Shown here one piece after another: positions 26,274-39,444 of a stretch of 64,000 bases of DNA. Numbering within the stretch: the stretch's first letter is position 1; each line of letters starts with the position of its first letter. The notes under the pieces were generated by a model. It ran no database searches, was not told where the DNA came from, and saw only the letters and a list, made by a program, of their open reading frames with translations. The stretch is from assembly GCA_037954325.1 (NCBI GenBank), contig JBBMNZ010000043.1:124001-188000 (forward strand). Direction: 5' to 3'. A program made the position numbers and the translations under genes. This DNA comes from Fistularia commersonii (taxonomy: Eukaryota; Chordata; Actinopteri; Syngnathiformes; Fistulariidae).

Positions 26274-27044
26274 TATCTCACTGAGTTGAAGCTTTTTTGA
26301 TAAAGAGTGTCAATAACTAAAGATTCCTTTCTAGCAGCTTGCTGGTGCGGAAATATGTTGAAAAGGGCTTGATTCTGCAAAATATAAGTCAAAATCATTG
26401 TGATCCTGCAACATTTTAAAAATATATAGCCATATGGTCAAAAAGTGTTGATCTCACTGAGTTGAAGCTTTTTTGCAACAGAATGTCAATAACTAAAGAT
26501 TCCTTTCTAGCAGCTTGCTGGTGCTGAAATATGTTGTCAAGGGCTTGATTCTGCATAATATAAGTCAAATTCATTGTGATCCTGCAACATTTTGAAAAGA
26601 TATAGCCATACGGTCAAAAAGTGTTTATCTCACTGAGTTGAAGCTTTTTAGCAACAGAGTGTCAATAACTAAAAATTCCTTTCTAGCAGTTTGCTGGTGC
26701 TGAAATATGTTGAAAAGGGCTTGATTCTGCATAATATTAGTCAAAATCATTGTGATCCTGCAACATTTTAAAAAGATATAACCATATAGTCAAAAAGTGT
26801 TTATCTCACTGAGTTGAAGCGTCTTTGGAAAAGAGTGTCAATAACTATAGATCCCTTTCTAGCAGCTTGCTGGTGCTGAAATATGTTGAAAAGGGCTTGA
26901 TTCTGCATAATATAAGTCAAATTCATTGTGATCCTGCAACATTTTGAAAAGATATAGCCATACGGTCAAAAAGTGTTTATCTCACTGAGTTGAAGCGTTT
27001 TTGATAAAGAGTGTCAATAACTAAAGATTCTTTTCTAGCAGCTT

Positions 27045-28411
27045 GCTGGTGCTGAAATATGTTGAAAAGGGCTTGATTCTGCATAATATTAGTCAAAATC
27101 ATTGTGATCCTGCAACATTTTAAAAAGATATAGCCATATGGTCAAAAAGTGTTTATCTCACTGAGTTGAAGCTTTTTAGCAACAGAATGTCAATAACTAA
27201 AGATTCCTTTCTAGCAGCTTGCTGGTGCTGAAATATGTTGAAAAGGGCTTGATTCTGCATAATATAAGTCAAATTCATTGTGATCCTGCAACATTTTGAA
27301 AAGATATAGCCATACGGTCAAAAAGTGTTTATCTCACTGAGTTGAAGCGTTTTTGACAAAGAGTGTCAATAACTAAAGATTCTTTTCTAGCAGCTTGCTG
27401 GTGCTTAAATATGTTGAAAAGGGCTTAATTCTGCATAATATAAGTCAAAATCATTGTGATCCTGCAACAATTTGAAAAGATATAGCCATATGGTCAAAAA
27501 GTGTTTATCTCACTGAGTTGAAGCTTTTTTGCAACAGAGTGTCAATGACTAAATATTCCTTTCTAGCAGCTTGCTGGTGCTGAAATATGTTGAAAAGGGC
27601 TTGATTCTGCATAATATAAGTCAAAATTATTGTGATCCTGAAACATTTTGAAAAAATATAGCCATATGGTCAAAAAGTGTTTATCTCACTGAGTTGAAGC
27701 TTTTTTGCAAAAGAGTGTCAATAACTAAAGATTCTTTTCTAGCAGCTTGCTGGTGCTGAAATATGTTGAAAAGGGCTTAATTCTGCATAATATAAGTTAA
27801 ATTCATTGTGATCCTGCAACAATTTGAAAAGATATAGCCATATGGTCAAAAAGTGTTTATCTCACTGAGTTGAAGCTTTTTTGTAACAGAGTGTCAATAA
27901 CTAAAGATTCCTTTCTAGCAGCTTGCTGGTGCTGAAATATGTTGAAAAGGGCTTGATTCTGCATAATATAAGTCAAATTCATTGTGATCCTGCAACATTT
28001 TGAAAAGATATAGCCATACGGTCAAAAAGTGTTTATCTCACTGAGTTGAAGCTTTTTAGCAACAGAATGTCAATAACTAAAGATTCCTTTCTAGCAGCTT
28101 GCTGGTGCTGAAATATGTTGTCAAGGGCTTGATTCTGCATAATATAAGTCAAATTCATTGTGATCCTGCAACATTTTGAAAAGATATAGCCATACGGTCA
28201 AAAAGTGTTTATCTCACTGAGTTGAAGCGTTTTTGATAAAGAGTGTCAATAACTAAAGATTCTTTTCTAGCAGCTTGCTGGTGCTGAAATATGTTGAAAA
28301 GGGCTTAATTCTGCATAATATAAGTCAAATTCATTGTGATCCTGCAACATTTTGAAAAGTTATAGCCATACGGTCAAAAAGTGTTTATCTCACTGAGTTG
28401 AAGCTTTTTTG
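27045..28411. repeat. Right copy of 18-monomer-offset duplication
   Basis: Partner of 23877-25243. Immediately downstream, the offset to the same left region changes from 18 to 19 monomers (see 28644-29617), so one extra monomer sits in this copy between about 28411 and 28644. Confidence 0.85.
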
Positions 28412-28643
28412 TAACAGAGTGTCAATAACTAAAGATTCCTTTCTAGCAGCTTGCTGGTGCTGAAATATGTTGAAAAGGGCTTGATTCTGCATAATATAAG
28501 TCAAATTCATTGTGATCCTGCAACATTTTGAAAAGATATAGCCATACGGTCAAAAAGTTTTTATCTCACTGAGTTGAAGCTTTTTTGATAAAGAGTGTCA
28601 ATAACTAAAGATTCCTTTCTAGCAGCTTGCTTGTGCGGAAATA

Positions 28644-29617
28644 TGTTGAAAAGGGCTTGATTCTGCATAATATAAGTCAAAATCTATGTGATCCTGCAAC
28701 ATTTTGAAAACATATAGCCATACGGTCAAAAAGTGTTTATCTCACTGAGTTGAAGCTTTTTTGCAAAAGAGTGTCAATAACTAAAGATTCCTTTCTAGCA
28801 GCTTGCTGGTGCTGAAATATGTTGAAAAGGGCTTGATTCTGCATAATATAAGTTAAATTCATTGTGATCCTGCAACAATTTGAAAAGATATAGCCATATG
28901 GTCAAAAAGTGTTTATCTCACTGAGTTGAGGCTTTTTTGTAACAGAGTGTCAATAACTAAAGATTCCTTTCTAGCAGCTTGCTGGTGCTGAAATATGTTG
29001 AAAAGGGCTTGATTCTGCATAATATAAGTCAAATTCATTGTGATCCTGCAACATTTTGAAAAGATATAGCCATACGGTCAAAAAGTGTTTATCTCACTGA
29101 GTTGAAGCTTTTTAGCAACAGAATGTCAATAACTAAAGATTCCTTTCTAGCAGCTTGCTGGTGCTGAAATATGTTGTCAAGGGCTTGATTCTGCATAATA
29201 TAAGTCAAATTCATTATGATCCTGCAACATTTTGAAAAGATATAGCCATACGGTCAAAAAGTGTTTATCTCACTGAGTTTAAGCGTTTTTGATAAAGAGT
29301 GTCAATAACTAAAGATTCTTTTCTAGCAGCTTGCTGGTGCTGAAATATGTTGAAAAGGGCTTAATTCTGCATAATATAAGTCAAATTCATTGTGATCCTG
29401 CAACATTTTGAAAAGTTATTGCCATACGGTCAAAAAGTGTTTATCTCACTGAGTTGAAGCTTTTTTGTAACAGAGTGTCAATAACTAAAGATTCCTTTCT
29501 AGCAGCTTGCTGGTGCTGAAATATGTTGAAAAGGGCTTGATTCTGCATAATATAAGTCAAATTCATTGTGATCCTGCAACATTTTGAAAAGATATAGCCA
29601 TACGGTCAAAAAGTGTT
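28644..29617. repeat. Right copy of 19-monomer-offset duplication
   Basis: Partner of 25300-26273. Together the 18- and 19-monomer offsets show that about 23.9-27.0 kb and 27.0-30.4 kb are two versions of one ancestral block that gained or lost single monomers by misaligned exchange. Confidence 0.82.
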
Positions 29618-29939
29618 GATCTCACTGAGTTGAAGCTTTTTTGCAACAGAATGTCAATAACTAAAGATTCCTTTCTAGCAGCTTGCTGGTGCTGAAATAT
29701 GTTGTCAAGGGCTTGATTCTGCATAATATAAGTCAAATTCATTGTGATCCTGCAACATTTTGAAAAGATATAGCCATACGGTCAAAAAGTGTTTATCTCA
29801 CTGAGTTGAAACTTTTTTGCAACAGAGTGTCAATAACTAAAGATTCCTTTCTAGCAGCTTGCTGGTGCTGAAATATGTTGAAAAGGGCTTGATTCTGCAT
29901 AATATAAGTCAAAATCATTGTGATCCTGCAACAATTTAA

Positions 29940-32900
29940 AAAGATAAAGCCATATGGTCAAAAAGTGTTTATCTCACTGAGTTGAAGCTTTTTAGCAAAA
30001 GAGTGTCAATAACTAAAGATTCCTTTCTAGCAGTTTGCTGGTGCTGAAATATGTTGAAAAGGGCTTGATTCTGCATAATATTAGTCAAAATCATTGTGAT
30101 CCTGCAACATTTTAAAAAGATATAACCATATGGTCAAAAAGTGTTTATCTCACTGAGTTGAAGCGTCTTTGGAAAAGAGTGTCAATAACTATAGATCCCT
30201 TTCTAGCAGCTTGCTGGTGCTGAAATATGTTGAAAAGGGCTTGATTCTGCATAATATAAGTCAAATTCATTGTGATCCTGCAACATTTTGAAAAGATATA
30301 GCCATACGGTCAAAAAGTGTTTATCTCACTGAGTTGAAGCGTTTTTGATAAAGAGTGTCAATAACTAACAATTCTTTTCTAGCAGCTTGCTGGTGCTTAA
30401 ATATGTTGAAAAGGGCTTAATTCTGCATAATATAAGTCAAAATCATTGTGATTCTGCAACATTTTGAAAAGATATAGCCATATGGTCAAAAAGTGTTTAT
30501 CTCACTGAGTTGAAGCTTTTTTGCAACAGAGTGTCAATGACCAAATATTCCTTTCTAGCAGCTTGCTGGTGCTGAAATATGTCTAAAAGGGCTTGATTCT
30601 GCATAATATTAGTCAAAATCATTGTGATCCTGCAACATTTTAAAAAGATATAGCCATATGGTCAAAAAGTGTTTATCTCACTGAGTTGAAGCTTTTTAGC
30701 AACAGAATGTCAATAACTAAAGATTCCTTTCTAGCAGCTTGCTGGTGCTGAAATATGTTGAAAAGGGCTTAATTCTGCATAATATAGGTTAAATTCATTG
30801 TGATCCTGCAACAATTTGAAAAGATATAGCCATATGGTCAAAAAGTGTTTATCTCACTGAGTTGAAGCTTTTTTGTAACAGAGTGTCAATAACTAAAGAT
30901 TCCTTTCTAGCAGCTTGCTGGTGCTGAAATATGTTGAAAAGGGCTTGATTCTGCATAATATAAGTCAAATTCATTGTGATCCTGCAACATTTTGAAAAGA
31001 TATAGCCATACGGTCAAAAAGTGTTTATCTCACTGAGTTGAAGCTTTTTAGCAACAGATTGTCAATAACTAAAGATTCCTTTCTAGCAGCTTGCTGGTGC
31101 TGAAATATGTTGTCAAGGGCTTGATTCTGCATAATATAAGTCAAATTCATTGTGATCCTGCAACATTTTGAAAAGATATAGCCATACGGTCAAAAAGTGT
31201 TTATCTCACTGAGTTGAAGCGTTTTTGATAAAGAGTGTCAATAACTAAAGATTCTTTTCTAGCAGCTTGCTGGTGCTGAAATATGTTGAAAAGGGCTTGA
31301 TTCTGCATAATATAAATCAAAAGCATTGTGATCATGCAACATTTTGAAAAGATATAGCCATACAGTCAAAAAGTGTTTATCTCACTGAGTTGAAGCTTTT
31401 TTGATAAAGAGTGTCAATAACTAAAGATTCCTTTCTAGCAGCTTGCTGGTGCTGAAATATGTTGAAAAGGGCTTGATTCTGCATAATATTAGTCAAAATC
31501 ATTGTGATCCTGCAACATTTTAAAAAGATATAGCCATATGGTCAAAAAGTGTTTATCTCACTGAGTTGAAGCTTTTTAGCAACAGAATGTCAATTACTAA
31601 AGATTCCTTTCTAGCAGCTTGCTGGTGCTGAAATATGTTGAAAAGGGCTTGATTCTGCATAATATAAGTCAAATTCATTGTGATCCTGCAACAATTTGAA
31701 AAGATATAGCCATACGGTCAAAAAGTGTTTATCTCACTGAGTTGAAGCTTTTTTGCAACAGAGTGTCAATGACTAAAGATTCCTTTCTAGCAGCTTGCTG
31801 GTGCTGACATATGTTGAAAAGGGCTTGACTCTGCATAATATAAGTCAAAATCATTGTGATCCTGCAACATTTTGAAAAGATATAGCCATACGGTCAAAAA
31901 GTGTTTATCTCACTGAGTTGAAGCGTTTTTGATAAAGAGTGTCAATAACTAAAGATTCTTTTCTAGCAGCTTGCTGGTGCTGAAATATGTTGAAAAGGGC
32001 TTAATTCTGCATAATATAAGTCAAAATCATTGTGATCCTGTAACAATTTGAAAAGATATAGCCATATGGTCAAAAAGTGTTTATCTCACTGAGTTGAAGC
32101 TTTTTTGCAACAGAGTGTCAATGACTAAAGATTCCTTTCTAGCAGCTTGCTGGTGCTGAAATAAGTTGAAAAGGGCTTGATTCTGCATAATATAAGTCAA
32201 AATTATTGTGATACTGAAACATTTTAAAAAAGATATAGCCATATGGTCAAGAAGTGTTTATCTCACTGAGTTGAAGCGTCTTTGGAAAAGAGTGTCAATA
32301 ACTATAGATTCCTTTCTAGCAGCTTGCTGGTGCTGAAATATGTTGAAAAGTGCTTGATTCTGCATAATATAAGTCAAAATCATTGTGATCCTGCAACATT
32401 TTGAAAAGATATAGCCATACGATCAAAAAGTGTTTATCTCACTGAGTTGAAGCTTTTTTGATAAAGAGTGTCAATAACTAAAGATTCCTTTCTAGCAGCT
32501 TGCTGGTGCTGACATATGTTGAAAAGGGCTTGATTCTGCATAATATAAGTCAAAATCATTGTGATCCTGCAACATTTTGAAAAGATATAGCCATATGGTC
32601 AAAAAGTGTTTATCTCACTGAGTTGAAGCTTTTTAGCAACAGAATGTCAATAACTAAAGATTCCTTTCTAGCAGCTTGCTGGTGCTGAAATATGTTGAAA
32701 AGGGCTTGATTCTGCATAATATAAGTCAAAATCTATGTGATCCTGCAACATTTGGAAAAGATATAGCCATACGGTCAAAAAATTTTTATCTCACAGAGTT
32801 GAAGCTTTTTTGCAAAAGAGTGTCAATAACTAAAGATTCCTTTCTAGCAGCTTGCTGGTGCTGAAATATGTTGAAAAGGGCTTGATTCTGCATAATATAA

Positions 32901-33106
32901 CTCAAAATCATTGTGATCCTGCAACATTTTAAAAAGATAAAGCCATATGGTCAAAAAGTGTTTATCTCACTGAGTTGAAGCTTTTTAGCAACAGAGTGTC
33001 AATAACTAAAGATTCCTTTCTAGCAGCTTGCTGGTGCTGAAATATGTTGAAAAGGGCTTGATTCTGCATAATATAAGTCAAAATCATTGTGATCCTGCAA
33101 CATTTT
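29940..33106. repeat. Left copy of 36-monomer-offset duplication
   Basis: About 3.17 kb (18 monomers) recurs at 36278-39444 at an offset of 6338 bp, which is 36 monomers plus 2 bp. Matching rare variants are AACTAACAATTC (30363/36701), GACCAAATATTCC, ATGTCTAAAAGGGC, ATATAGGTTAAATTC, CAACAGATTGTC (31054/37392), AAAGCATTGTG, GCTGACATATG, TTTTAAAAAAGATAT (32223/38561) and ACATTTGGAAAAG. I noticed very few differences, for example GGTC at 32950 against GGTT at 39288. The match ends at 33106/39444. An open frame of 62 codons (32676-32864) lies inside and is copied with the block; it is satellite sequence, not a gene. Confidence 0.9.
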
Positions 33107-33584
33107 AAAAAGATATAACCATATGGTCAAAAAGTGTTTATCTCATTGAGTTGAAGCGTCTTTGGAAAAGAGTGTCAATAACTATAGATCCCTTTCTAGC
33201 AGCTTGCTGGTGCTGAAATATGTTGAAAAGGGCTTGATTCTGCATAATATAAATCAAAATCATTGTGATCCTGCAACATTTTGAAAAGATATAGCCATAC
33301 GGTCAAAAAGTGTTTATCTCACTGAGTTGAAGCGTTTTTGATAAAGAGTGTCAATAACTAAAGATTCTTTTCTAGCAGGTTGCTGGTGCTTAAATATGTT
33401 GAAAAGGGCTTAATTCTGCATAATATAAGTCAAAATCATTGTGATCCTGCAACAATTTGAAAAGATATAGCCATATGGTCAAAAAGTGTTTATCTCACTG
33501 AGTTGAAGTTTTTTTTTCAACAGAGTGTCAATGACTAAAGATTCCTTTCTAGCAGCTTGCTGGTGCTGAAATATGTTGAAAAGG

Positions 33585-33973
33585 GCTTGATTCTGCATAA
33601 TATTAGTCAAAATCATTGTGATCCTGCAACATTTTAAAAAGATATAGCCATATGGTCAAAAAGTGTTTATCTCACTGAGTTGAAGCTTTTTAGCAACAGA
33701 ATGTCAATAACTAAAGATTCCTTTCTAGCAGCTTGCTGGTGCTGTAATATGTTGAAAAGGGCTTGATTCTGCATAATATAAGTCAAAATCATTGTGATCC
33801 TGCAACATTTTAAAAAGATATAACCATATGGTCAAAAAGTGTTTATCTCACTGAGTTGAAGCGTCTTTGGAAAAGAGTGTCAATAACTAAAGATCCCTTT
33901 CTAGCAGCTTGCTGGTGCTGAAATATGTTGAAAAGGGCTTGATTCTGCATAATATAAGTCAAAATCATTGTGA
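33585..33973. repeat. 44-monomer-offset duplicate of 41331-41719
   Basis: Matches at an offset of 7746 bp (44 monomers plus 2), with GGTGCTGTAATATG (33738/41484) and the GTCTTTGG cassette followed by unaltered AACTAAAGATCCC in both. The preceding region 33090-33400 matches 40661-40970 at 7571 bp, so about one monomer was gained or lost between the two offsets. A long T-run (AAGTTTTTTTTTCAAC at 33507) in this copy adds to the length shift. Confidence 0.78.
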
Positions 33974-34367
33974 TCCTGCAACATTTTAAAAAGATATAGC
34001 CATATGGTCAAAAAGTGTTTATCTCACTGAGTTGAAGCTTTTTAGCAACAGAATGTCAATAACTAAAGATTCCTTTCTAGCAGCTTGCTGGTGCTGAAAT
34101 ATGTTGAAAAGGGCTTGATTCTGCATAATATAAGTCAAATTCATTGTGATCCTGCAACATTTTGAAAAGATATAGCCATACGGTCAAAAAGTGTTTATCT
34201 CACTGAGTTGAAGCGTCTTTGGAAAAGAGTGTCAATAACTATAGATTCCTTTCTAGCAGCTTGCTGGTGCTGAAATATGTTGAAAAGTGCTTGATTCTGC
34301 ATAATATAAGTCAAAATCATTGTGATCCTGCAACATTTTGAAAAGATATAGCCATACGGTCAAAAAG

Positions 34368-36275
34368 TGTTTATCTCACTGAGTTGAAGCTTTTTAGCAA
34401 CAGAATGTCAATAACTAAAGATTCCTTTCTAGCAGCTTGCTGGTGCTGAAATATGTTGAAAAGGGCTTGATTCTGCATAATATAAGTCAAATTCATTGTG
34501 ATCCTGCAACATTTTGAAAAGATATAGCCATACGGTCAAAAAGTGTTTATCTCACTGAGTTGAAGCGTTTTTGATAAAGAGTGTCAATAACTAAAGATTC
34601 CTTTCTAGCAGCTTGCTGGTGCTGAAATATGTTGAAAAGGGCTTGATTCTGCATAATATAAGTCAAAATCATTGTGATCCTGCAACATTTTAAAAAGATA
34701 AAGCCATATGGTCAAAAAGTGTTTATCTCACTGAGTTGAAGCTTTTTAGCAACAGAGTGTCAATAACTAAAGATTCCTTTCTAGCAGCTTGCTGGTGCTG
34801 AAATATGTTGAAAAGGGCTTGATTCTGCATAATATAAGTCAAATTCATTGTGATCCTGCAACATTTTAAAAAGATATAACCATATGGTCAAAAAGTGTTT
34901 ATCTCACTGAGTTGAAGCGTCTTTGGAAAAGAGTGTCAATAACTAAAAATCCCTTTCTAGCAGCTTGCTGGTGCTGAAATATGTTGAAAAGGGCTTGATT
35001 CTGCATAATATAAGTCAAAATCATTGTGATCATGCAACATTTTGAAAAGATATAGCCATACGGTCAAAAAGTGTTTATCTCACTGAGTTTAAGCTTTTTT
35101 GATAAAGAGTGTCAATAACTAAAGATTCCTTTCTAGCAGCTTGCTGGTGCTGAAATATGTTGAAAAGGGCTTGATTCTGCATAATATTAGTCAAAATCAT
35201 TGTGATCCTGCAACATTTTAAAAAGATATAGCCATATGGTCAAAAAGTGTTTATCTCACTGAGTTGAAGCTTTTTAGCAACAGAATGTCAATGACTAAAG
35301 ATTCCTTTCTAGCAGCTTGCTGGTGCTGAAATATGTTGAAAAGGGCTTGATTCTGCATAATATAAGTCAAATTCATTGTGATCCTGCAACATTTTGAAAA
35401 GATATAGCATTACGGTCAAAAAGTGTTTATCTCACTGTGTTGAAGCGTCTTTGGAAAAGAGTGTCAATAACTATAGATTCCTTTCTAGCAGCTTGCTGGT
35501 GCTGAAATATGTTGAAAAGTGCTTGATTCTGCATAATATAAGTCAAAATCATTGTGATCCTGCAACATTTTGAAAAGATATAGCCATACGGTCAAAAAGT
35601 GTTTATCTCACTGAGTTGAAGCTTTTTTGATAAAGAGTGTCAATAACTAAAGATTCCTTTCTAGCAGCTTGCTGGTGCTGAAATATGTTGAAAAGGGCTT
35701 GATACTGCATAATATAAGTCAAAACCTATGTGATCCTGCAACATTTTGAAAATATATAGCCATACGGTCATAAAGTGTTTATCTCACTGAGTTGAAGCGT
35801 TTTTGATAAAGAGTGTCAATAACTAAAGATTCCATTCTAGCAGCTTGCTGGTGCTGAAATATGTTGAAAAGGGCTTGTCTCTGCATAATATAAGTCAAAA
35901 TCATTGTGTTCCTGCAACATTTTGAAAAGATATAGCAATATGGTCAAAAACTGTTTTTCTCACTGAGTTGAAGCTTTTTTGCAACAGAGTGTCAATAACT
36001 AAAGATTCCTTTCTAGCAGCTTGCTGGTGCTGAAATATGTTGAAAAGGGCTTGATTCTGCATAATATAAGTCAAAATCATTGTGATCCTGCAACATTTTG
36101 AAAAGATATAGCCATACGGTCAAAAAGTGTTTATCTCACAGAGTTGAAGCGTTTTTGATAAAGAGTGTCAATAACTAAAGATTCCTTTCTAGCAGCTTGC
36201 TGGTGCTGAAATATGTTGAAAAGGGCTTGATTCTGCATAATATAAATCAAAATCATTGTGATCCTGCAACATTTT
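34368..36275. repeat. Left copy of 45-monomer-offset duplication
   Basis: About 1.9 kb recurs at 42290-44197 at an offset of 7922 bp (45 monomers plus 2). Shared rare variants are AACTAAAAATCCC (34941/42863), CTGAGTTTAAGC, TAGCATTACGG (35405/43327), CACTGTGTTGAAG, GCTTGATACTGC (35698/43620), AAAACCTATGTG and GGTCATAAAGTG. Differences include GGCTTGTCTCTGC (35873) against GGCTTGATTCTGC, and GATATAGC against GATGTAGC. The match ends at 36275/44197, next to the start of the 36-monomer-offset block at 36278. Confidence 0.87.
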
Positions 36276-36277
36276 AA

Positions 36278-39200
36278 AAAGATAAAGCCATATGGTCAAA
36301 AAGTGTTTATCTCACTGAGTTGAAGCTTTTTAGCAACAGAGTGTCAATAACTAAAGATTCCTTTCTAGCAGTTTGCTGGTGCTGAAATATGTTGAAAAGG
36401 GCTTGATTCTGCATAATATTAGTCAAAATCATTGTGATCCTGCAACATTTTAAAAAGATATAACCATATGGTCAAAAAGTGTTTATCTCACTGAGTTGAA
36501 GCGTCTTTGGAAAAGAGTGTCAATAACTATAGATCCCTTTCTAGCAGCTTGCTGGTGCTGAAATATGTTGAAAAGGGCTTGATTCTGCATAATATAAGTC
36601 AAATTCATTGTGATCCTGCAACATTTTGAAAAGATATAGCCATACGGTCAAAAAGTGTTTATCTCACTGAGTTGAAGCGTTTTTGATAAAGAGTGTCAAT
36701 AACTAACAATTCTTTTCTAGCAGCTTGCTGGTGCTTAAATATGTTGAAAAGGGCTTAATTCTGCATAATATAAGTCAAAATCATTGTGATTCTGCAACAT
36801 TTTGAAAAGATATAGCCATATGGTCAAAAAGTGTTTATCTCACTGAGTTGAAGCTTTTTTGCAACAGAGTGTCAATGACCAAATATTCCTTTCTAGCAGC
36901 TTGCTGGTGCTGAAATATGTCTAAAAGGGCTTGATTCTGCATAATATTAGTCAAAATCATTGTGATCCTGCAACATTTTAAAAAGATATAGCCATATGGT
37001 CAAAAAGTGTTTATCTCACTGAGTTGAAGCTTTTTAGCAACAGAATGTCAATAACTAAAGATTCCTTTCTAGCAGCTTGCTGGTGCTGAAATATGTTGAA
37101 AAGGGCTTAATTCTGCATAATATAGGTTAAATTCATTGTGATCCTGCAACAATTTGAAAAGATATAGCCATATGGTCAAAAAGTGTTTATCTCACTGAGT
37201 TGAAGCTTTTTTGTAACAGAGTGTCAATAACTAAAGATTCCTTTCTAGCAGCTTGCTGGTGCTGAAATATGTTGAAAAGGGCTTGATTCTGCATAATATA
37301 AGTCAAATTCATTGTGATCCTGCAACATTTTGAAAAGATATAGCCATACGGTCAAAAAGTGTTTATCTCACTGAGTTGAAGCTTTTTAGCAACAGATTGT
37401 CAATAACTAAAGATTCCTTTCTAGCAGCTTGCTGGTGCTGAAATATGTTGTCAAGGGCTTGATTCTGCATAATATAAGTCAAATTCATTGTGATCCTGCA
37501 ACATTTTGAAAAGATATAGCCATACGGTCAAAAAGTGTTTATCTCACTGAGTTGAAGCGTTTTTGATAAAGAGTGTCAATAACTAAAGATTCTTTTCTAG
37601 CAGCTTGCTGGTGCTGAAATATGTTGAAAAGGGCTTGATTCTGCATAATATAAATCAAAAGCATTGTGATCATGCAACATTTTGAAAAGATATAGCCATA
37701 CAGTCAAAAAGTGTTTATCTCACTGAGTTGAAGCTTTTTTGATAAAGAGTGTCAATAACTAAAGATTCCTTTCTAGCAGCTTGCTGGTGCTGAAATATGT
37801 TGAAAAGGGCTTGATTCTGCATAATATTAGTCAAAATCATTGTGATCCTGCAACATTTTAAAAAGATATAGCCATATGGTCAAAAAGTGTTTATCTCACT
37901 GAGTTGAAGCTTTTTAGCAACAGAATGTCAATTACTAAAGATTCCTTTCTAGCAGCTTGCTGGTGCTGAAATATGTTGAAAAGGGCTTGATTCTGCATAA
38001 TATAAGTCAAATTCATTGTGATCCTGCAACAATTTGAAAAGATATAGCCATACGGTCAAAAAGTGTTTATCTCACTGAGTTGAAGCTTTTTTGCAACAGA
38101 GTGTCAATGACTAAAGATTCCTTTCTAGCAGCTTGCTGGTGCTGACATATGTTGAAAAGGGCTTGACTCTGCATAATATAAGTCAAAATCATTGTGATCC
38201 TGCAACATTTTGAAAAGATATAGCCATACGGTCAAAAAGTGTTTATCTCACTGAGTTGAAGCGTTTTTGATAAAGAGTGTCAATAACTAAAGATTCTTTT
38301 CTAGCAGCTTGCTGGTGCTGAAATATGTTGAAAAGGGCTTAATTCTGCATAATATAAGTCAAAATCATTGTGATCCTGTAACAATTTGAAAAGATATAGC
38401 CATATGGTCAAAAAGTGTTTATCTCACTGAGTTGAAGCTTTTTTGCAACAGAGTGTCAATGACTAAAGATTCCTTTCTAGCAGCTTGCTGGTGCTGAAAT
38501 AAGTTGAAAAGGGCTTGATTCTGCATAATATAAGTCAAAATTATTGTGATACTGAAACATTTTAAAAAAGATATAGCCATATGGTCAAGAAGTGTTTATC
38601 TCACTGAGTTGAAGCGTCTTTGGAAAAGAGTGTCAATAACTATAGATTCCTTTCTAGCAGCTTGCTGGTGCTGAAATATGTTGAAAAGTGCTTGATTCTG
38701 CATAATATAAGTCAAAATCATTGTGATCCTGCAACATTTTGAAAAGATATAGCCATACGATCAAAAAGTGTTTATCTCACTGAGTTGAAGCTTTTTTGAT
38801 AAAGAGTGTCAATAACTAAAGATTCCTTTCTAGCAGCTTGCTGGTGCTGACATATGTTGAAAAGGGCTTGATTCTGCATAATATAAGTCAAAATCATTGT
38901 GATCCTGCAACATTTTGAAAAGATATAGCCATATGGTCAAAAAGTGTTTATCTCACTGAGTTGAAGCTTTTTAGCAACAGAATGTCAATAACTAAAGATT
39001 CCTTTCTAGCAGCTTGCTGGTGCTGAAATATGTTGAAAAGGGCTTGATTCTGCATAATATAAGTCAAAATCTATGTGATCCTGCAACATTTGGAAAAGAT
39101 ATAGCCATACGGTCAAAAAATTTTTATCTCACAGAGTTGAAGCTTTTTTGCAAAAGAGTGTCAATAACTAAAGATTCCTTTCTAGCAGCTTGCTGGTGCT

Positions 39201-39444
39201 GAAATATGTTGAAAAGGGCTTGATTCTGCATAATATAACTCAAAATCATTGTGATCCTGCAACATTTTAAAAAGATAAAGCCATATGGTTAAAAAGTGTT
39301 TATCTCACTGAGTTGAAGCTTTTTAGCAACAGAGTGTCAATAACTAAAGATTCCTTTCTAGCAGCTTGCTGGTGCTGAAATATGTTGAAAAGGGCTTGAT
39401 TCTGCATAATATAAGTCAAAATCATTGTGATCCTGCAACATTTT
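36278..39444. repeat. Right copy of 36-monomer-offset duplication
   Basis: Partner of 29940-33106. Its last seven monomers are themselves duplicated in tandem (see 38167-40677). After that the sequence continues as the left copy does: 40661 onward matches 33090 onward at an offset of 7571 bp, which is 6338 plus 1233. The 7-monomer duplication therefore happened after the 36-monomer-offset duplication. Confidence 0.9.
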
